Positions 19,074 to 27,657 of a stretch of DNA of 64,000 bases are shown piece after piece. Origin of the DNA: Litoreibacter janthinus (GTDB lineage Bacteria; Pseudomonadota; Alphaproteobacteria; Rhodobacterales; Rhodobacteraceae). The translations under genes and the position numbers were made by a program. Each line of letters begins with the position of its first letter. Positions within the stretch are counted from its first letter, which is position 1. The stretch lies in assembly GCF_900111945.1 (NCBI RefSeq), contig NZ_FOYO01000001.1, forward strand, positions 1,061,751-1,125,750. Reading direction: 5' to 3'. The notes under the pieces were generated by a model, which worked only from the letters and a program-made list of their open reading frames with translations, had not been told where the DNA came from and ran no database searches.

Positions 19074-20233
19074 AGGGCGTTAGCGATCGCGCGGAACATG
19101 GCGACGTTTGCGTCGCTGACGCCAGTCTCGCGGAACTTACGGTCAGCGGCGTTGGTGGCGATAACCACACCCAGCGGACGGTTGATGTATATATATTGGC
19201 CGTAGACTCCACGGGCCATAAACTCGCCCTCATCCGCGCCTTTTGGCACCCACCACTGAAAGCCGTAGCCTATGGCGTCTTGTGCCGTTGGGGCGGTCGC
19301 TGCGGTCGATGCATCGACCCAATCTGCAGGCACGATCTGTTGGCCGTTCAGCCGACCGCGCTGCAAAAACATCTGCCCCATGCGGGCATAGTCACGGGTG
19401 ATCATGTTCAACCCGCCAAGCACAAAGGCCACGCCGACCCCATCGGTCAGGTAGTAGGGTGCCACTTCCAACCCCATGGGCCCCATGATCTTTTCGCTCA
19501 TCAGGTCGGAGATGGACCGGCCCGTCGCCCCGCGAATGACCATCGACAGCACATGGGTGTCGATGGAGACATATTGCCAAGTTTGCCCCGGCGCCGCGAA
19601 GGTGTCACTCAGGCTTTCGGCAAACCCGTCCATCGTGCCGCCAAGGGCTAGCACGCGCCCCATGCGATTGATGTCGGAGGATTTGTCGAGATAGTCCTCA
19701 TCGAACGTCACACCAGACGACATGTTCAGCACATTGCGGATACTAGCACCCTCATATGCTGTGCCTTTGAGCGAAGGCGCGTATTTGGTCACCGGATCGT
19801 CAATAGACGCGATGGAGCCGTCGGCCAAAATCACCCCCATCAAGGCCGACAGGTAGCTTTTCGCAACGGACCAAGAGATGCGGCGATCCTCGGGGGAGGT
19901 GCCCTTGTAATAGCTTTCATGGACGATCTGCCCGTTCTTGATGACCACCAACGCAGTCACGTCGCGGGCGGTAATCCAGTCTTGGGTCTGCGCGGGAAGC
20001 GTTGCTTCCGGCCCTTTGGGCAAGGGGCTTGGGCGCGCATCGGGCAGGTTGAGTTCCGTCGTCAGGAAGGCCTTATCCATGTGGGAAAAGTTGCTGACGA
20101 TTTTTTCCGCGGCGAATAGGGAGTTCACCGCCATCAACCGCGTCAGCTCCTCGCGTTTCCAGATGCCCGCAAGAACTGCGACGACAACCAGCAACGCGGC
20201 AAGGCGTAAGGCCCATTTCAATATCGTTCGCAT
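19070..20233 (-). CDS. serine hydrolase, beta-lactamase / penicillin-binding class C family
   Basis: About 387 residues from the ATG at 20233; a start 24 bases upstream is possible but would put extra residues before the membrane anchor. An N-terminal hydrophobic helix (LRLAALLVVVAVLAGIW) anchors it to the inner membrane with a periplasmic domain. The catalytic SxxK motif is SWSVAKSY, followed by the YVSIDTHVL (YxN-like) region and a C-terminal strand block (ARGVYGQYIYINRPLGVV). Family members include esterases and peptidases. The substrate is not predictable. Confidence 0.88.
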   Translation of the reverse strand: MRTILKWALRLAALLVVVAVLAGIWKREELTRLMAVNSLFAAEKIVSNFSHMDKAFLTTELNLPDARPSPLPKGPEATLPAQTQDWITARDVTALVVIKNGQIVHESYYKGTSPEDRRISWSVAKSYLSALMGVILADGSIASIDDPVTKYAPSLKGTAYEGASIRNVLNMSSGVTFDEDYLDKSSDINRMGRVLALGGTMDGFAESLSDTFAAPGQTWQYVSIDTHVLSMVIRGATGRSISDLMSEKIMGPMGLEVAPYYLTDGVGVAFVLGGLNMITRDYARMGQMFLQRGRLNGQQIVPADWVDASTAATAPTAQDAIGYGFQWWVPKGADEGEFMARGVYGQYIYINRPLGVVIATNAADRKFRETGVSDANVAMFRAIANAL

Positions 20234-20258
20234 GGGGCGGTCTCCGTTCTGGGTCAAG

Positions 20259-20939
20259 TCAGTTGAAGCGATCCATCAACTTTTGCAAAGGATTGCGGGT
20301 GTCTTCCGGCTCGGGCTTTGGTTCGGGCTCGGCCTTAGGCTTCGGCTTTTGCTGTGTGGTCGAGGACCGCGCAGGGGCGACCCGCAAAGCGACGGCATTC
20401 AGAAACTTCGCGCTGTCGCCCTCCGCCAGATAGGGCGCCCCGTCCGAGATTCCGCGCAGCACATCATCAAGCCAGTCCTGTTCCGCCTTGGCGAAGTCGT
20501 TCAGCACATAAGACGGCACCTTGTCCTTGTGGCCCGGATGGCCCACGCCAAGGCGTACGCGGTCATAATGCGGGCCAATATGCTGATGGACAGACCGCAG
20601 CCCGTTGTGGCCCGCATGACCACCGCCCGATTTGCACTTTGTCTTGGCTGGGGCAAGGTCGATCTCGTCGTGGAAGACGGTGATGTCGGTGCTGTCGAGC
20701 TTGTAGAACCGCATCGCCTCGCCCACCGACTGGCCGGATAGGTTCATGAAGGTGGCGGGCTTGAGCATAATCACTTTCTCATGGCCCAGACGGCCCTCGG
20801 TGACTTGCCCTTGGAACTTGGATTTCCACGGTGCAAAGCCATGGTCATCCGCGATGCGGTCCACGGCCATAAAGCCGATATTGTGCCGGTTCTGGCTGTA
20901 TTTTGCGCCCGGGTTCCCGAGACCTACGAAGAGTTTCAT
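20259..20939 (-). CDS. pth: peptidyl-tRNA hydrolase
   Basis: A 226-residue enzyme that releases peptides from prematurely dropped peptidyl-tRNA. It has FVGLGNPGAKYSQNRHNIGF with the catalytic His, KPATFMNLSG with the key Asn, and VFHDEIDL with the Asp, all in place. A Pro/Lys/Glu-rich C-terminal tail of about 35 residues beyond the core is an alphaproteobacterial feature. The usual upstream rplY gene is not in the 418 bases before it. Confidence 0.96.
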   Translation of the reverse strand: MKLFVGLGNPGAKYSQNRHNIGFMAVDRIADDHGFAPWKSKFQGQVTEGRLGHEKVIMLKPATFMNLSGQSVGEAMRFYKLDSTDITVFHDEIDLAPAKTKCKSGGGHAGHNGLRSVHQHIGPHYDRVRLGVGHPGHKDKVPSYVLNDFAKAEQDWLDDVLRGISDGAPYLAEGDSAKFLNAVALRVAPARSSTTQQKPKPKAEPEPKPEPEDTRNPLQKLMDRFN

Positions 20940-21357
20940 ATCGGTGTTTTATCCTGTCCTGGGTTGCGGGGCCAGAGGGGGAAAACGCGTGACTCGCGCG
21001 ACTGCAGATTCACGAGGGTGTTCGAACAACCACGCCCGAACCTACAGCATCCAATGGCAAAATCGCTTTGCGGGCTTGGAAGGCCTTTCGCCTTTGGGCA
21101 AGGCCAAAGAACCCGCAAAGGAATTCTCAAAGGCGCGCCCTAAGGGCCCCCGACGATGTTCGTGCGCCTGCTAGAACTGTCGGAAGCCGAGCGAACGCGC
21201 TATGATCTCGCCGCGATGAATAGCCTTGGTTCGGGTAGGGGAGTTTCAAGGCCCCCGACCGTTATCTTGCCGCAGATCGCGGCGCCAAACCCATATATGC
21301 TTGACCCGCCCCGCACCCAGCCCCTACATGCGCCCGAAGCGAAGCTAGGAGAGTGTC
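20940..21357. other. divergent intergenic region between pth and ychF
   Basis: No supported gene. A long imperfect hairpin at 21066-21120 (outer stem CTTTGCGGG with CCCGCAAAG, inner GGCCTT with AAGGCC) is the notable structure. Promoters for both flanking genes must lie here. Confidence 0.5.
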
Positions 21358-22455
21358 ATGGGTTTCAAGATGGGTATTGTCGGGCTGCCAAACGTAGGCA
21401 AGTCCACGTTGTTCAATGCGCTGACCCGCACGGCGGCCGCGCAAGCCGCAAACTTTCCGTTCTGTACGATTGAGCCGAATGTCGGCGAGGTGGCCGTGCC
21501 GGACGCACGGCTCGATACCCTGGCCGAAATTGCTGGCTCCAAGCAGATCATTCCCACCCGCATGACGTTTGTAGATATCGCCGGTCTGGTGAAGGGCGCG
21601 TCCAAGGGCGAAGGTCTCGGCAACCAGTTTCTTGCCAATATCCGCGAGACCGACGCCATCGCCCATGTGCTGCGCTGCTTTGAAGACGGCGACGTTACCC
21701 ACGTGGAAGGCCGCGTGGATCCCGTGGCCGACGCCGAGGTCATCGAGACCGAGCTGATGCTGGCCGATATGGAATCGATCGAAAAGCGTCTGGTCAATAT
21801 CGTCCGCAAAGTGCGCGGTGGCGACAAGGAGGCGGTTCAGCAGGAGCGCCTGTTGAAAACCGCCATGGCCGCGCTGGAAGAGGGCAAGCCCGCCCGCACG
21901 GTCGAGGTGGACGATGACGACAAGAAGTCGTGGAAGATGCTGCAACTGCTGACCAGCAAACCGATCCTGTACGTCTGCAACGTAGATGAGGCGTCCTCGG
22001 CATCGGGCAACGCGTTCTCCGAAAAGGTCGCTGTGATGGCGGCAGAGCAGGGCGCGGCCTCGGTCGTGATCTCGGCGCAGATCGAGGAAGAGATTTCCCA
22101 GCTGGACGCCGAAGAAGCCGAGATGTTCCTGACAGAGATGGGCTTGGAAGAGGCCGGTCTCGACCGCCTGATCCGTGCAGGTTACGAGCTGCTGCATCTG
22201 GAGACCTACTTCACCGTCGGCCCCAAAGAGGCCCGCGCCTGGACGATCAAGCAAGGGACCATGGCCCCGCAAGCCGCTGGCGTCATCCACGGTGACTTCG
22301 AAAAAGGCTTCATCCGCGCCGAGACGATTGCCTATGATGATTTCGTCACTTTGGGCGGCGAGCAACCTGCGAAAGAAGCGGGCAAAATGCGCGCCGAGGG
22401 CAAGGGCTACACGGTTAAAGACGGCGACGTTTTGCACTTCTTGTTTAATAACTAA
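21358..22455 (+). CDS. ychF: redox-regulated P-loop ATPase YchF
   Basis: A 365-residue OBG-family protein: P-loop GLPNVGKSTLFNAL, switch region DIAGLVKGASKGEGLG, and NVDE in place of the GTPase NKxD motif, which explains ATP preference in YchF. A coiled-coil insert and the C-terminal TGS domain (ARAWTIKQG to KDGDVLHFLFN) complete it. It associates with ribosomes. GGAG ribosome site before the ATG. Typical length. Confidence 0.97.
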   Translation: MGFKMGIVGLPNVGKSTLFNALTRTAAAQAANFPFCTIEPNVGEVAVPDARLDTLAEIAGSKQIIPTRMTFVDIAGLVKGASKGEGLGNQFLANIRETDAIAHVLRCFEDGDVTHVEGRVDPVADAEVIETELMLADMESIEKRLVNIVRKVRGGDKEAVQQERLLKTAMAALEEGKPARTVEVDDDDKKSWKMLQLLTSKPILYVCNVDEASSASGNAFSEKVAVMAAEQGAASVVISAQIEEEISQLDAEEAEMFLTEMGLEEAGLDRLIRAGYELLHLETYFTVGPKEARAWTIKQGTMAPQAAGVIHGDFEKGFIRAETIAYDDFVTLGGEQPAKEAGKMRAEGKGYTVKDGDVLHFLFNN

Positions 22456-22700
22456 AGCGCGTCATGCCGCGATTGGATCGTTGCGAGTAACGGGTCGACC
22501 ATCGCAATGTAGTGGCTGGCCTGTGCCTTCTCGAAGACTTCCCGCGCGGCGTCGATGGATTCTTCCGCGCGATCTAGATGGATCGGTTCGTTGGCCTTGT
22601 CGAAGAATAACAGTTCAACAGTCGTAAGCGTGCCCTGCATCTGTGCCTGGGCTTGCTTTAGATGAAACGCAGTCGGCGATTGGTCTGCCTGTGGGATCAC
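22452..22700 (-). CDS. small conserved hypothetical protein
   Basis: An 82-residue, mainly helical acidic protein ending 4 bases inside the 3' end of ychF on the other strand. No recognised domain. Composition and codon positions look protein-like, and the downstream gene on the plus strand, with its start set at 22778, does not overlap it. Confidence 0.55.
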   Translation of the reverse strand: MIPQADQSPTAFHLKQAQAQMQGTLTTVELLFFDKANEPIHLDRAEESIDAAREVFEKAQASHYIAMVDPLLATIQSRHDAL

Positions 22701-22777
22701 GGAGGGAAAATTGCATCGACTTTCCCACGATACTTCCCTTGGCGGCTCTTCTAGGGAAAGGGGTGAAGGAGAGCCTC

Positions 22778-23140
22778 GTGCCAGATCTATTCGATATCAG
22801 TTCCGAGCCAAACGACGCGGATTTGTTGTGGCAGTTGACCGGCGCACGCGCTGGCCCGATCTTGCTTGTGACAGGCTCGGCCCGAGTGGTGTTGCCCGTG
22901 GTGGACCGGCTCCGGGTGCTGCCGTCGCTGGTATATCTGCGCGGAACCCTATGTGTCGGAGGGCGGGACTATGTGGGACAGGCCGATGAGCAGTTGTCTC
23001 TGGACGGCGTCGCGGCCGATGACATCTATTGGGGTATCCTGTCGCGTGCCGCCGAGCTGGGCATGATCTCCGGCCGCGGTATCCCGCTGGATCGTCCGTG
23101 GACCCAAGCGCCGATCCACAACTTTTCCAAAGCAAGCTGA
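22778..23140 (+). CDS. hypothetical protein next to tRNA-Ser
   Basis: 120 residues from GTG 22778, chosen because AAGGAG lies directly upstream and it avoids overlap with the minus-strand gene. The same frame is open back to 22643. It is a soluble, mixed alpha/beta protein with no family recognised. It is the last core gene before the tRNA and the island. Confidence 0.6.
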   Translation: MPDLFDISSEPNDADLLWQLTGARAGPILLVTGSARVVLPVVDRLRVLPSLVYLRGTLCVGGRDYVGQADEQLSLDGVAADDIYWGILSRAAELGMISGRGIPLDRPWTQAPIHNFSKAS

Positions 23141-23226
23141 CCGTCCCGGCTCTGGCACCAACGGAAATTCCCCAATGGTGGTATTTTCGGTTGCCGCCCC
23201 TCAAAGCTATCGCTAAACGGGTCGGC

Positions 23227-23316
23227 GGAGACGTGGCCGAGTGGTCGAAGGCGCTCCCCTGCTAAGGGAGTAGGCCCGGAAGGGTCTCGAGGGTTCGAAT
23301 CCCTTCGTCTCCGCCA
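23227..23316 (+). tRNA. tRNA-Ser (anticodon GCT), island attachment gene
   Basis: A complete class II tRNA. Acceptor GGAGACG pairs with CGTCTCC, the anticodon loop contains GCT (reads AGC/AGU), a long variable arm is present, and the T arm is GAGGG-TTCGAAT-CCCTT. Discriminator G and an encoded CCA end at 23316. Its last 17 bases form part of the 23-bp attachment repeat. Confidence 0.97.
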
Positions 23317-23322
23317 CCATAC
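23300..23322 (+). repeat. left attachment repeat (attL) at tRNA-Ser 3' end
   Basis: 23 bases (tcccttcgt...ccaccatac) covering the T-arm 3' strand, acceptor 3' strand and CCA of tRNA-Ser. They are repeated exactly at 63109-63131. Insertion therefore leaves the tRNA intact. Confidence 0.92.
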
Positions 23323-23465
23323 ATTTTTTATCGCTTTGATTGGGTCGCCTTGGGCGGCCCTTTGGCTTTGTTTTATTGAGTTTTGGGCGCCTTCTTGGTT
23401 TCTCTCGATTTCTTTCGATAGTGACCGTATGCTTTTCTTGAGTGGTACGGAGTGTGGTATAGTAA

Positions 23466-24650
23466 ATGGCGACGCTGGGCGGCAAGCTTACGAAGAAGTT
23501 GGTAGAGAACCTTGGACCGGGTCGGCATGGCGACGGGAATGGGTTGTATCTGGTTGTAGATCCATCCGGTGCGCGGCGTTGGATTGTTCGCGTGGTTGTT
23601 AAAGGTCAAAAGAACAAGAAGGGTGCGCCCTTGCGGACCGACTTTGGCTTGGGCGGGGCAGATATCGTCACGATCAACCAGGCCCGTGACCGAGCGCTGG
23701 AATATCGCCGCATGGCCAAGCAGGGCCTGAACCCAAGATTTACTGCCACCCGAGAAATCCCGACCTTTGAGGAGGTCGCGCAGCAAGTCCATATTGAGCG
23801 CTTGCCAACTTGGAAAAATCCCAAGCATGGGCAGCAATGGATCAACACCTTGCGTGACTATGCCTTTCCCAAGATCGGGCGCATGCCAATTGATAGTATT
23901 GGCCAGCCAGAGGTGTTGATGTGCTTGGCGCCAATCTGGACCGACAAGCACGAAACCGCCCGCAGGTTGTCTCAACGGATTAAAACTGTGTTGGACGTGG
24001 CACGCTCGAAAGGGTTTCGGTCCGGTGAGAACCCGGTGGCGGCAATCAAAGACGCGCAGGTTTTGCCGAGGGTGTCCGCGAAGCCAAAGCATCACAAAGC
24101 AGTTCGCTGGCAAGACATGCCTCGGCTCTTTGAGGTTTTGAGTGGGCGCGATGGCATGGCTGCAAAGGCACTGATGTTTACCGCATTGTCTGCATCCCGC
24201 ACGACGGAGGTGCTTGAGATGTGCTGGGAAGAGTTGGATGTTGAGATGGGTGTGTGGACCTGCCCGGCCGAGCGCATGAAAACTGGGTCCGCGCATAGGG
24301 TTCCGATGACGCCTCAAATGCTGTCGATTGTCGAAGAGTTGCGCGCGATGAACTCGGAGTTCGTGTTCGAAGGGCAGAAGCGGAATAGGCCTTTGTCCAA
24401 TATGTCGATGCTGATGTTGCTGCGCCGTGTAACGAATGGGGACGCGACGGTGCACGGGCTGCGCTCGACGTTCCGCGACTGGGCCTCCGAAGTCGCCAAC
24501 GCACCGCGAGAAGTAGCGGAGATGTGCTTGGCTCATAGGGTCGGATCGGATGTCGAGAGGGCGTATGCACGGTCTGATCTACTGGATAAGAGACGCGTGC
24601 TTATGGAGAAGTGGTCTGACTACGTTTCGGGACATTCAATCTCGAGCTAA
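23466..24650 (+). CDS. tyrosine-type site-specific integrase
   Basis: A 394-residue P4-type integrase. The N-terminal DUF4102-like arm-binding region (GRHGDGNGLYLVVDPSGARR) is followed by a core-binding SAM-like domain (about 95-190) and the catalytic domain. Catalytic residues seen are Arg in ALSASRTTEVLEM, HxxR in VHGLRSTFRDW, the second His in LAHRVG, and Tyr in ERAYARSD. It begins 144 bases inside attL and points into the island, the standard position for an integrase acting on a tRNA gene. It should mediate excision and integration between 23300 and 63131. Confidence 0.95.
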   Translation: MATLGGKLTKKLVENLGPGRHGDGNGLYLVVDPSGARRWIVRVVVKGQKNKKGAPLRTDFGLGGADIVTINQARDRALEYRRMAKQGLNPRFTATREIPTFEEVAQQVHIERLPTWKNPKHGQQWINTLRDYAFPKIGRMPIDSIGQPEVLMCLAPIWTDKHETARRLSQRIKTVLDVARSKGFRSGENPVAAIKDAQVLPRVSAKPKHHKAVRWQDMPRLFEVLSGRDGMAAKALMFTALSASRTTEVLEMCWEELDVEMGVWTCPAERMKTGSAHRVPMTPQMLSIVEELRAMNSEFVFEGQKRNRPLSNMSMLMLLRRVTNGDATVHGLRSTFRDWASEVANAPREVAEMCLAHRVGSDVERAYARSDLLDKRRVLMEKWSDYVSGHSISS

Positions 24651-24733
24651 GCAAAGGCAAAATATTCGCCGCACAGATCACGTTTTGGGGTCTAATTGGT
24701 TCGTCATCGAAACGAATCAACAAGGATTCCCTG

Positions 24734-24946
24734 ATGGCAGACCTCTTTGAAAACAACAGAAACTACGTTCTCGGCGACCCCGAACTTGATCTGATCGGTG
24801 ACCGCGACAAGCTCGCACTGTGGCGTCACAAAAACATGGGCCCTGCCTTCTACAAGCTCGGGAGGAAGGTCATCTACCGTGGGGCGGACTTGAACGCGTG
24901 GGCCGAGGCTTGCCGGGTCGACCCGGCTTTGCGGAGCAAGAGCTAA
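24734..24946 (+). CDS. small helix-turn-helix protein (excisionase/AlpA-like)
   Basis: 70 residues. The central ALWRHKNMGPAFYKLGRKVIY followed by RGADLNAWAEACRV is the pattern of the MerR/excisionase HTH_17 domain (helix, wing, helix). Such proteins act as excisionases or regulators in integrative elements. Its stop overlaps the next start (TAATG). A GGATTCC-rich leader precedes it. It may control excision by one of the two recombinases flanking it. Confidence 0.75.
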   Translation: MADLFENNRNYVLGDPELDLIGDRDKLALWRHKNMGPAFYKLGRKVIYRGADLNAWAEACRVDPALRSKS

Positions 24947-25290
24947 TGCGTGCTCAGGCTGACCTGTTTGGCGTGGAAGACTCCCAAAAGAGGCCTAGCG
25001 AGACAACGACGCGCAAACCCAAGGTTCGCGGCGCTCCTGCTCCTAAAGGCGCTGTTGCGAGCCCTCGCAAGGTCCAGTTCCTGACCATCGATGAAGTCAT
25101 GAAACGCTATGCGATTTCGCAAGCGACAGTCTGGCGTTGGGTTGCGCGCAATGAGCATTTCCCTAAGCCGGTTAAGCTGTCGCCGGGGACGAGCCGGTGG
25201 TTGGAAGACCAACTGATAGAATTCGAAAACCGCGCGCAATTCGGTCGGGATGGCAGATGTCCGGTTGCTAGCAAGAAGGTATCACCATGA
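24946..25290 (+). CDS. AlpA-type helix-turn-helix protein with basic N-terminal extension
   Basis: 114 residues from the ATG that overlaps the preceding stop codon. The first about 45 residues are basic and disordered-looking (TTTRKPKVRGAPAPKG). The AlpA/HTH_17 domain follows: LTIDEVMKRYAISQATVWRWV, then HFPKPVKLSPGTSRWLEDQLIEF. It overlaps the start of the next gene by 4 bases. Two different HTH proteins followed by a third HTH fused to a recombinase suggest one regulatory and integration unit. Confidence 0.8.
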   Translation: MRAQADLFGVEDSQKRPSETTTRKPKVRGAPAPKGAVASPRKVQFLTIDEVMKRYAISQATVWRWVARNEHFPKPVKLSPGTSRWLEDQLIEFENRAQFGRDGRCPVASKKVSP

Positions 25291-26891
25291 GCCGGTCGTA
25301 CAAGAATGTGCGGCCAAAGAAGCACTTTGTGTATTCGGTCGAGGAACTCATGGACGTCTTCGATGTAGGTCGAAACACGGTATCAAACTGGGTCAAGTAT
25401 GGGCTCCGCCCGTCGGATGAAACAGTTCCCTATGTCTTTAGCGGAGTTGAGGTGAAGCGGTTTCACGATGCCAGACGGATGCCTGGAAGGGCGCCACTTC
25501 GCATCGGGGAGTTTAAATGCTTCGGATGCAAGAGCCGAGCGTTTCCGGACGCGAACTCCGTGGAAAAATTGGCGTTGGAATGTGGCGGTTTCAGTCTTCG
25601 CGCGAGGTGTTCTAAGTGTGAAAACACTGTGACCAAGAGAGCGAGTGCGACCGATTGCGACAAGATTATAAGATGCGTCGATACCAACACGAGCTTGGAG
25701 TCCCTAGACGAAACAAATGATCAAACCCCAGCTGGTATTGTGAATGAAGGCGATCTGACGGATGAGGTTTGTTACTTCATCAATGACCGCATTCTTCATG
25801 ATTGGCTGCAGTATGCGGGCCGTTGGTCAAGCAAAACGGTCTCTGCGAAGCTCGCGGCTATTCGGCGATTTGAAGCATTTTTTGACGGCAAGGACTTCGC
25901 CAAGATTAGCAAGTCGGACGTGGCTCGGTTCCGTGAAAGCCTGAAATCGAGCGCAGAGACCTTTGGTGAAGACCGGCTGAGCGTGTCAACGGTGCGGCAT
26001 CTCGTGTCGCATTTGAAGTCATTCTTTGACTGGCTGATCGAACAACCTGATTTTCGCACTCTGGATCGAACTCTGCCCAGCTACTTTGCGCTACCAAAGA
26101 AGTTTGATGCTACTGTCCTTGCCGAGGACGCCAAACCAGTTCCGACTGAAGAAGAAGCTATTATGATGGTCGAACGCATGCCCATAGAGACCGTTAAGCA
26201 AAGGCGTGATCGGGCCATGGTTGCAATCGCATTTTTGGCGGCGTTGCGTGCAGACACGATCACATCTTTGCAATTCCGACATTTCGAGGGTGAAGCGCGT
26301 GTCGTAGTTCAGGATGCGCGGCGCTCGAGAACGAAGAACGGAAAGAGTCTTCGGATCAAGTTCTTCCCCGTGCCGCCGCTCTTTGCTCAGGTGGTGGTAG
26401 CGTGGAAGGAGGAGTTGCTGGGATTGGGGTTTGCGGCCGATGATGCGTTGTTCCCCGACGAAAGAAACCTCTCAAGTGATATCGATCGATCGCAATCACG
26501 TTCCGTTTTGGCAATGTCATCGACACATGCAGTCGCCCGTGCCTTTCAGGCAGCTTCGAGTGGAATAGGAAAAAGCTTTTCTCCGCATTCGGCAAAGCAC
26601 TTCATAGGGCAGCTAGGCTGGAAGGTCTGTAAGTCACCGGAAGAATCCAAGGCTTGGTCTGTCAACATGGGCCATGAAAACGAAGATGTGACGCAGCGGT
26701 ACTACAAAAACATCACAGGAGATCGAGTTGCAGAGATCTTCGAAGCATTTGATGGCGAAAGAAATGAGCCGATCGAGCATATGAAACTCCTGTTGCAGTA
26801 TCACGAGCATAAATTGGATCGCGGCACGCCCGAGTTTGAGCGGGCGCAGAAGCTGGCTATCGAGCGGCAATCGCGTGGACAGACGACATAG
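25287..26891 (+). CDS. tyrosine recombinase with N-terminal HTH and zinc-ribbon-like region
   Basis: 534 residues. The N-terminus (VYSVEELMDVFDVGRNTVSNWV) is an AlpA-like HTH. It is followed by a Cys-rich segment (FKCFGCKSRAFPD and later RCSKCEN, a possible Cys4 zinc site). A SAM-like core-binding domain lies at about 165-255 and the catalytic domain at about 290-500. In the catalytic part the first Arg is seen (FLAALRADTITSL), and a His and Tyr end block (MGHENEDVTQRYY). The HxxR box reads HSAK, a lysine where arginine is usual. The ATGA overlap with the preceding gene indicates coupling. A decayed relative lies just outside attR at 63.1-63.4 kb. Confidence 0.85.
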   Translation: MSRSYKNVRPKKHFVYSVEELMDVFDVGRNTVSNWVKYGLRPSDETVPYVFSGVEVKRFHDARRMPGRAPLRIGEFKCFGCKSRAFPDANSVEKLALECGGFSLRARCSKCENTVTKRASATDCDKIIRCVDTNTSLESLDETNDQTPAGIVNEGDLTDEVCYFINDRILHDWLQYAGRWSSKTVSAKLAAIRRFEAFFDGKDFAKISKSDVARFRESLKSSAETFGEDRLSVSTVRHLVSHLKSFFDWLIEQPDFRTLDRTLPSYFALPKKFDATVLAEDAKPVPTEEEAIMMVERMPIETVKQRRDRAMVAIAFLAALRADTITSLQFRHFEGEARVVVQDARRSRTKNGKSLRIKFFPVPPLFAQVVVAWKEELLGLGFAADDALFPDERNLSSDIDRSQSRSVLAMSSTHAVARAFQAASSGIGKSFSPHSAKHFIGQLGWKVCKSPEESKAWSVNMGHENEDVTQRYYKNITGDRVAEIFEAFDGERNEPIEHMKLLLQYHEHKLDRGTPEFERAQKLAIERQSRGQTT

Positions 26892-27657
26892 CGGAATGCG
26901 GAGAGTTAAGCTGTGACCACTGGTGACGCCATTATGCTGTTCGATCACGTCGCCCTAGCGCTGCCTCCAAGTTTCGGGCGTCTAAACATTTCTTGACCAA
27001 CTAGTGCTGGCAGGGTCAGTTTGCTCCGCTGTGGCTGCATTAAACATCGCAGGATGGGCCCTTTTGGGCGTGAGTTGCTCCGTGAATTGGGCGGAAAGCG
27101 GAAGTTCGCTGCGTTGCAGCAGGGTTTTCAGAAATTGTCAAAGTGGACCTTGAATGAACCTGCTATGCTCAGCGGGCTACAGGACATGCTGCTGTTTGAC
27201 GAAGAAGCAGGCGGCCATGTGCGCGTTTTGTCCCTGATCCACGCCACACGAGTCATGGCGATGCGGTCGCTCGGCCGTTCAATCCGAAAAGATACTGGGG
27301 CGTTGATCTGGGCAACCCTCTGGGTGTGCTCGCCGCAACCTTGCCCGTGTCTCAGTTGGCGCTGATGGTGTTTGCCTGTCTTGCAGGGTTGCAATTCGCA
27401 AATGAGGTCGAGCTGTTCAGTACATCCCAATTGGGGCCGGTGATCCTTGTCGGGCTGTTAGCGCTTACACTCACTTAGCTGATAAACCGCTCCGCACTGC
27501 AGTTGAGGTGTAAGGTACCCCTAGTTTCTTAACCGGAATTACTAGGGCGCTTGCGCTCAGGACAGTTAAGATTACACAGGGTCGCATTGAGATTGGGAGT
27601 TCTGCAGCGCTTCCTCTATACACTTAATCAAAACCCAAAAAACGATCGAGCTAGGTA
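26892..27657. other. gene-poor region before the defence cassette
   Basis: No supported gene. 27089-27113 carries a minus-oriented copy of the dispersed repeat core. An open frame at 27021-27365 runs through that repeat, and the segment after it (27310-27478) reads as a hydrophobic stretch in another frame, so this may be decayed coding DNA. Confidence 0.45.

Noticed and set aside
21262..22437. Minus-strand open frame opposite ychF
   Set aside because: Antisense shadow of an unmistakable gene.
23373..24536. Minus-strand open frame opposite the integrase
   Set aside because: Antisense shadow; also runs into the attachment region.
26892..27657. Open frame at 27021-27365
   Set aside because: Runs through a repeat core and stops mid-way; likely debris.
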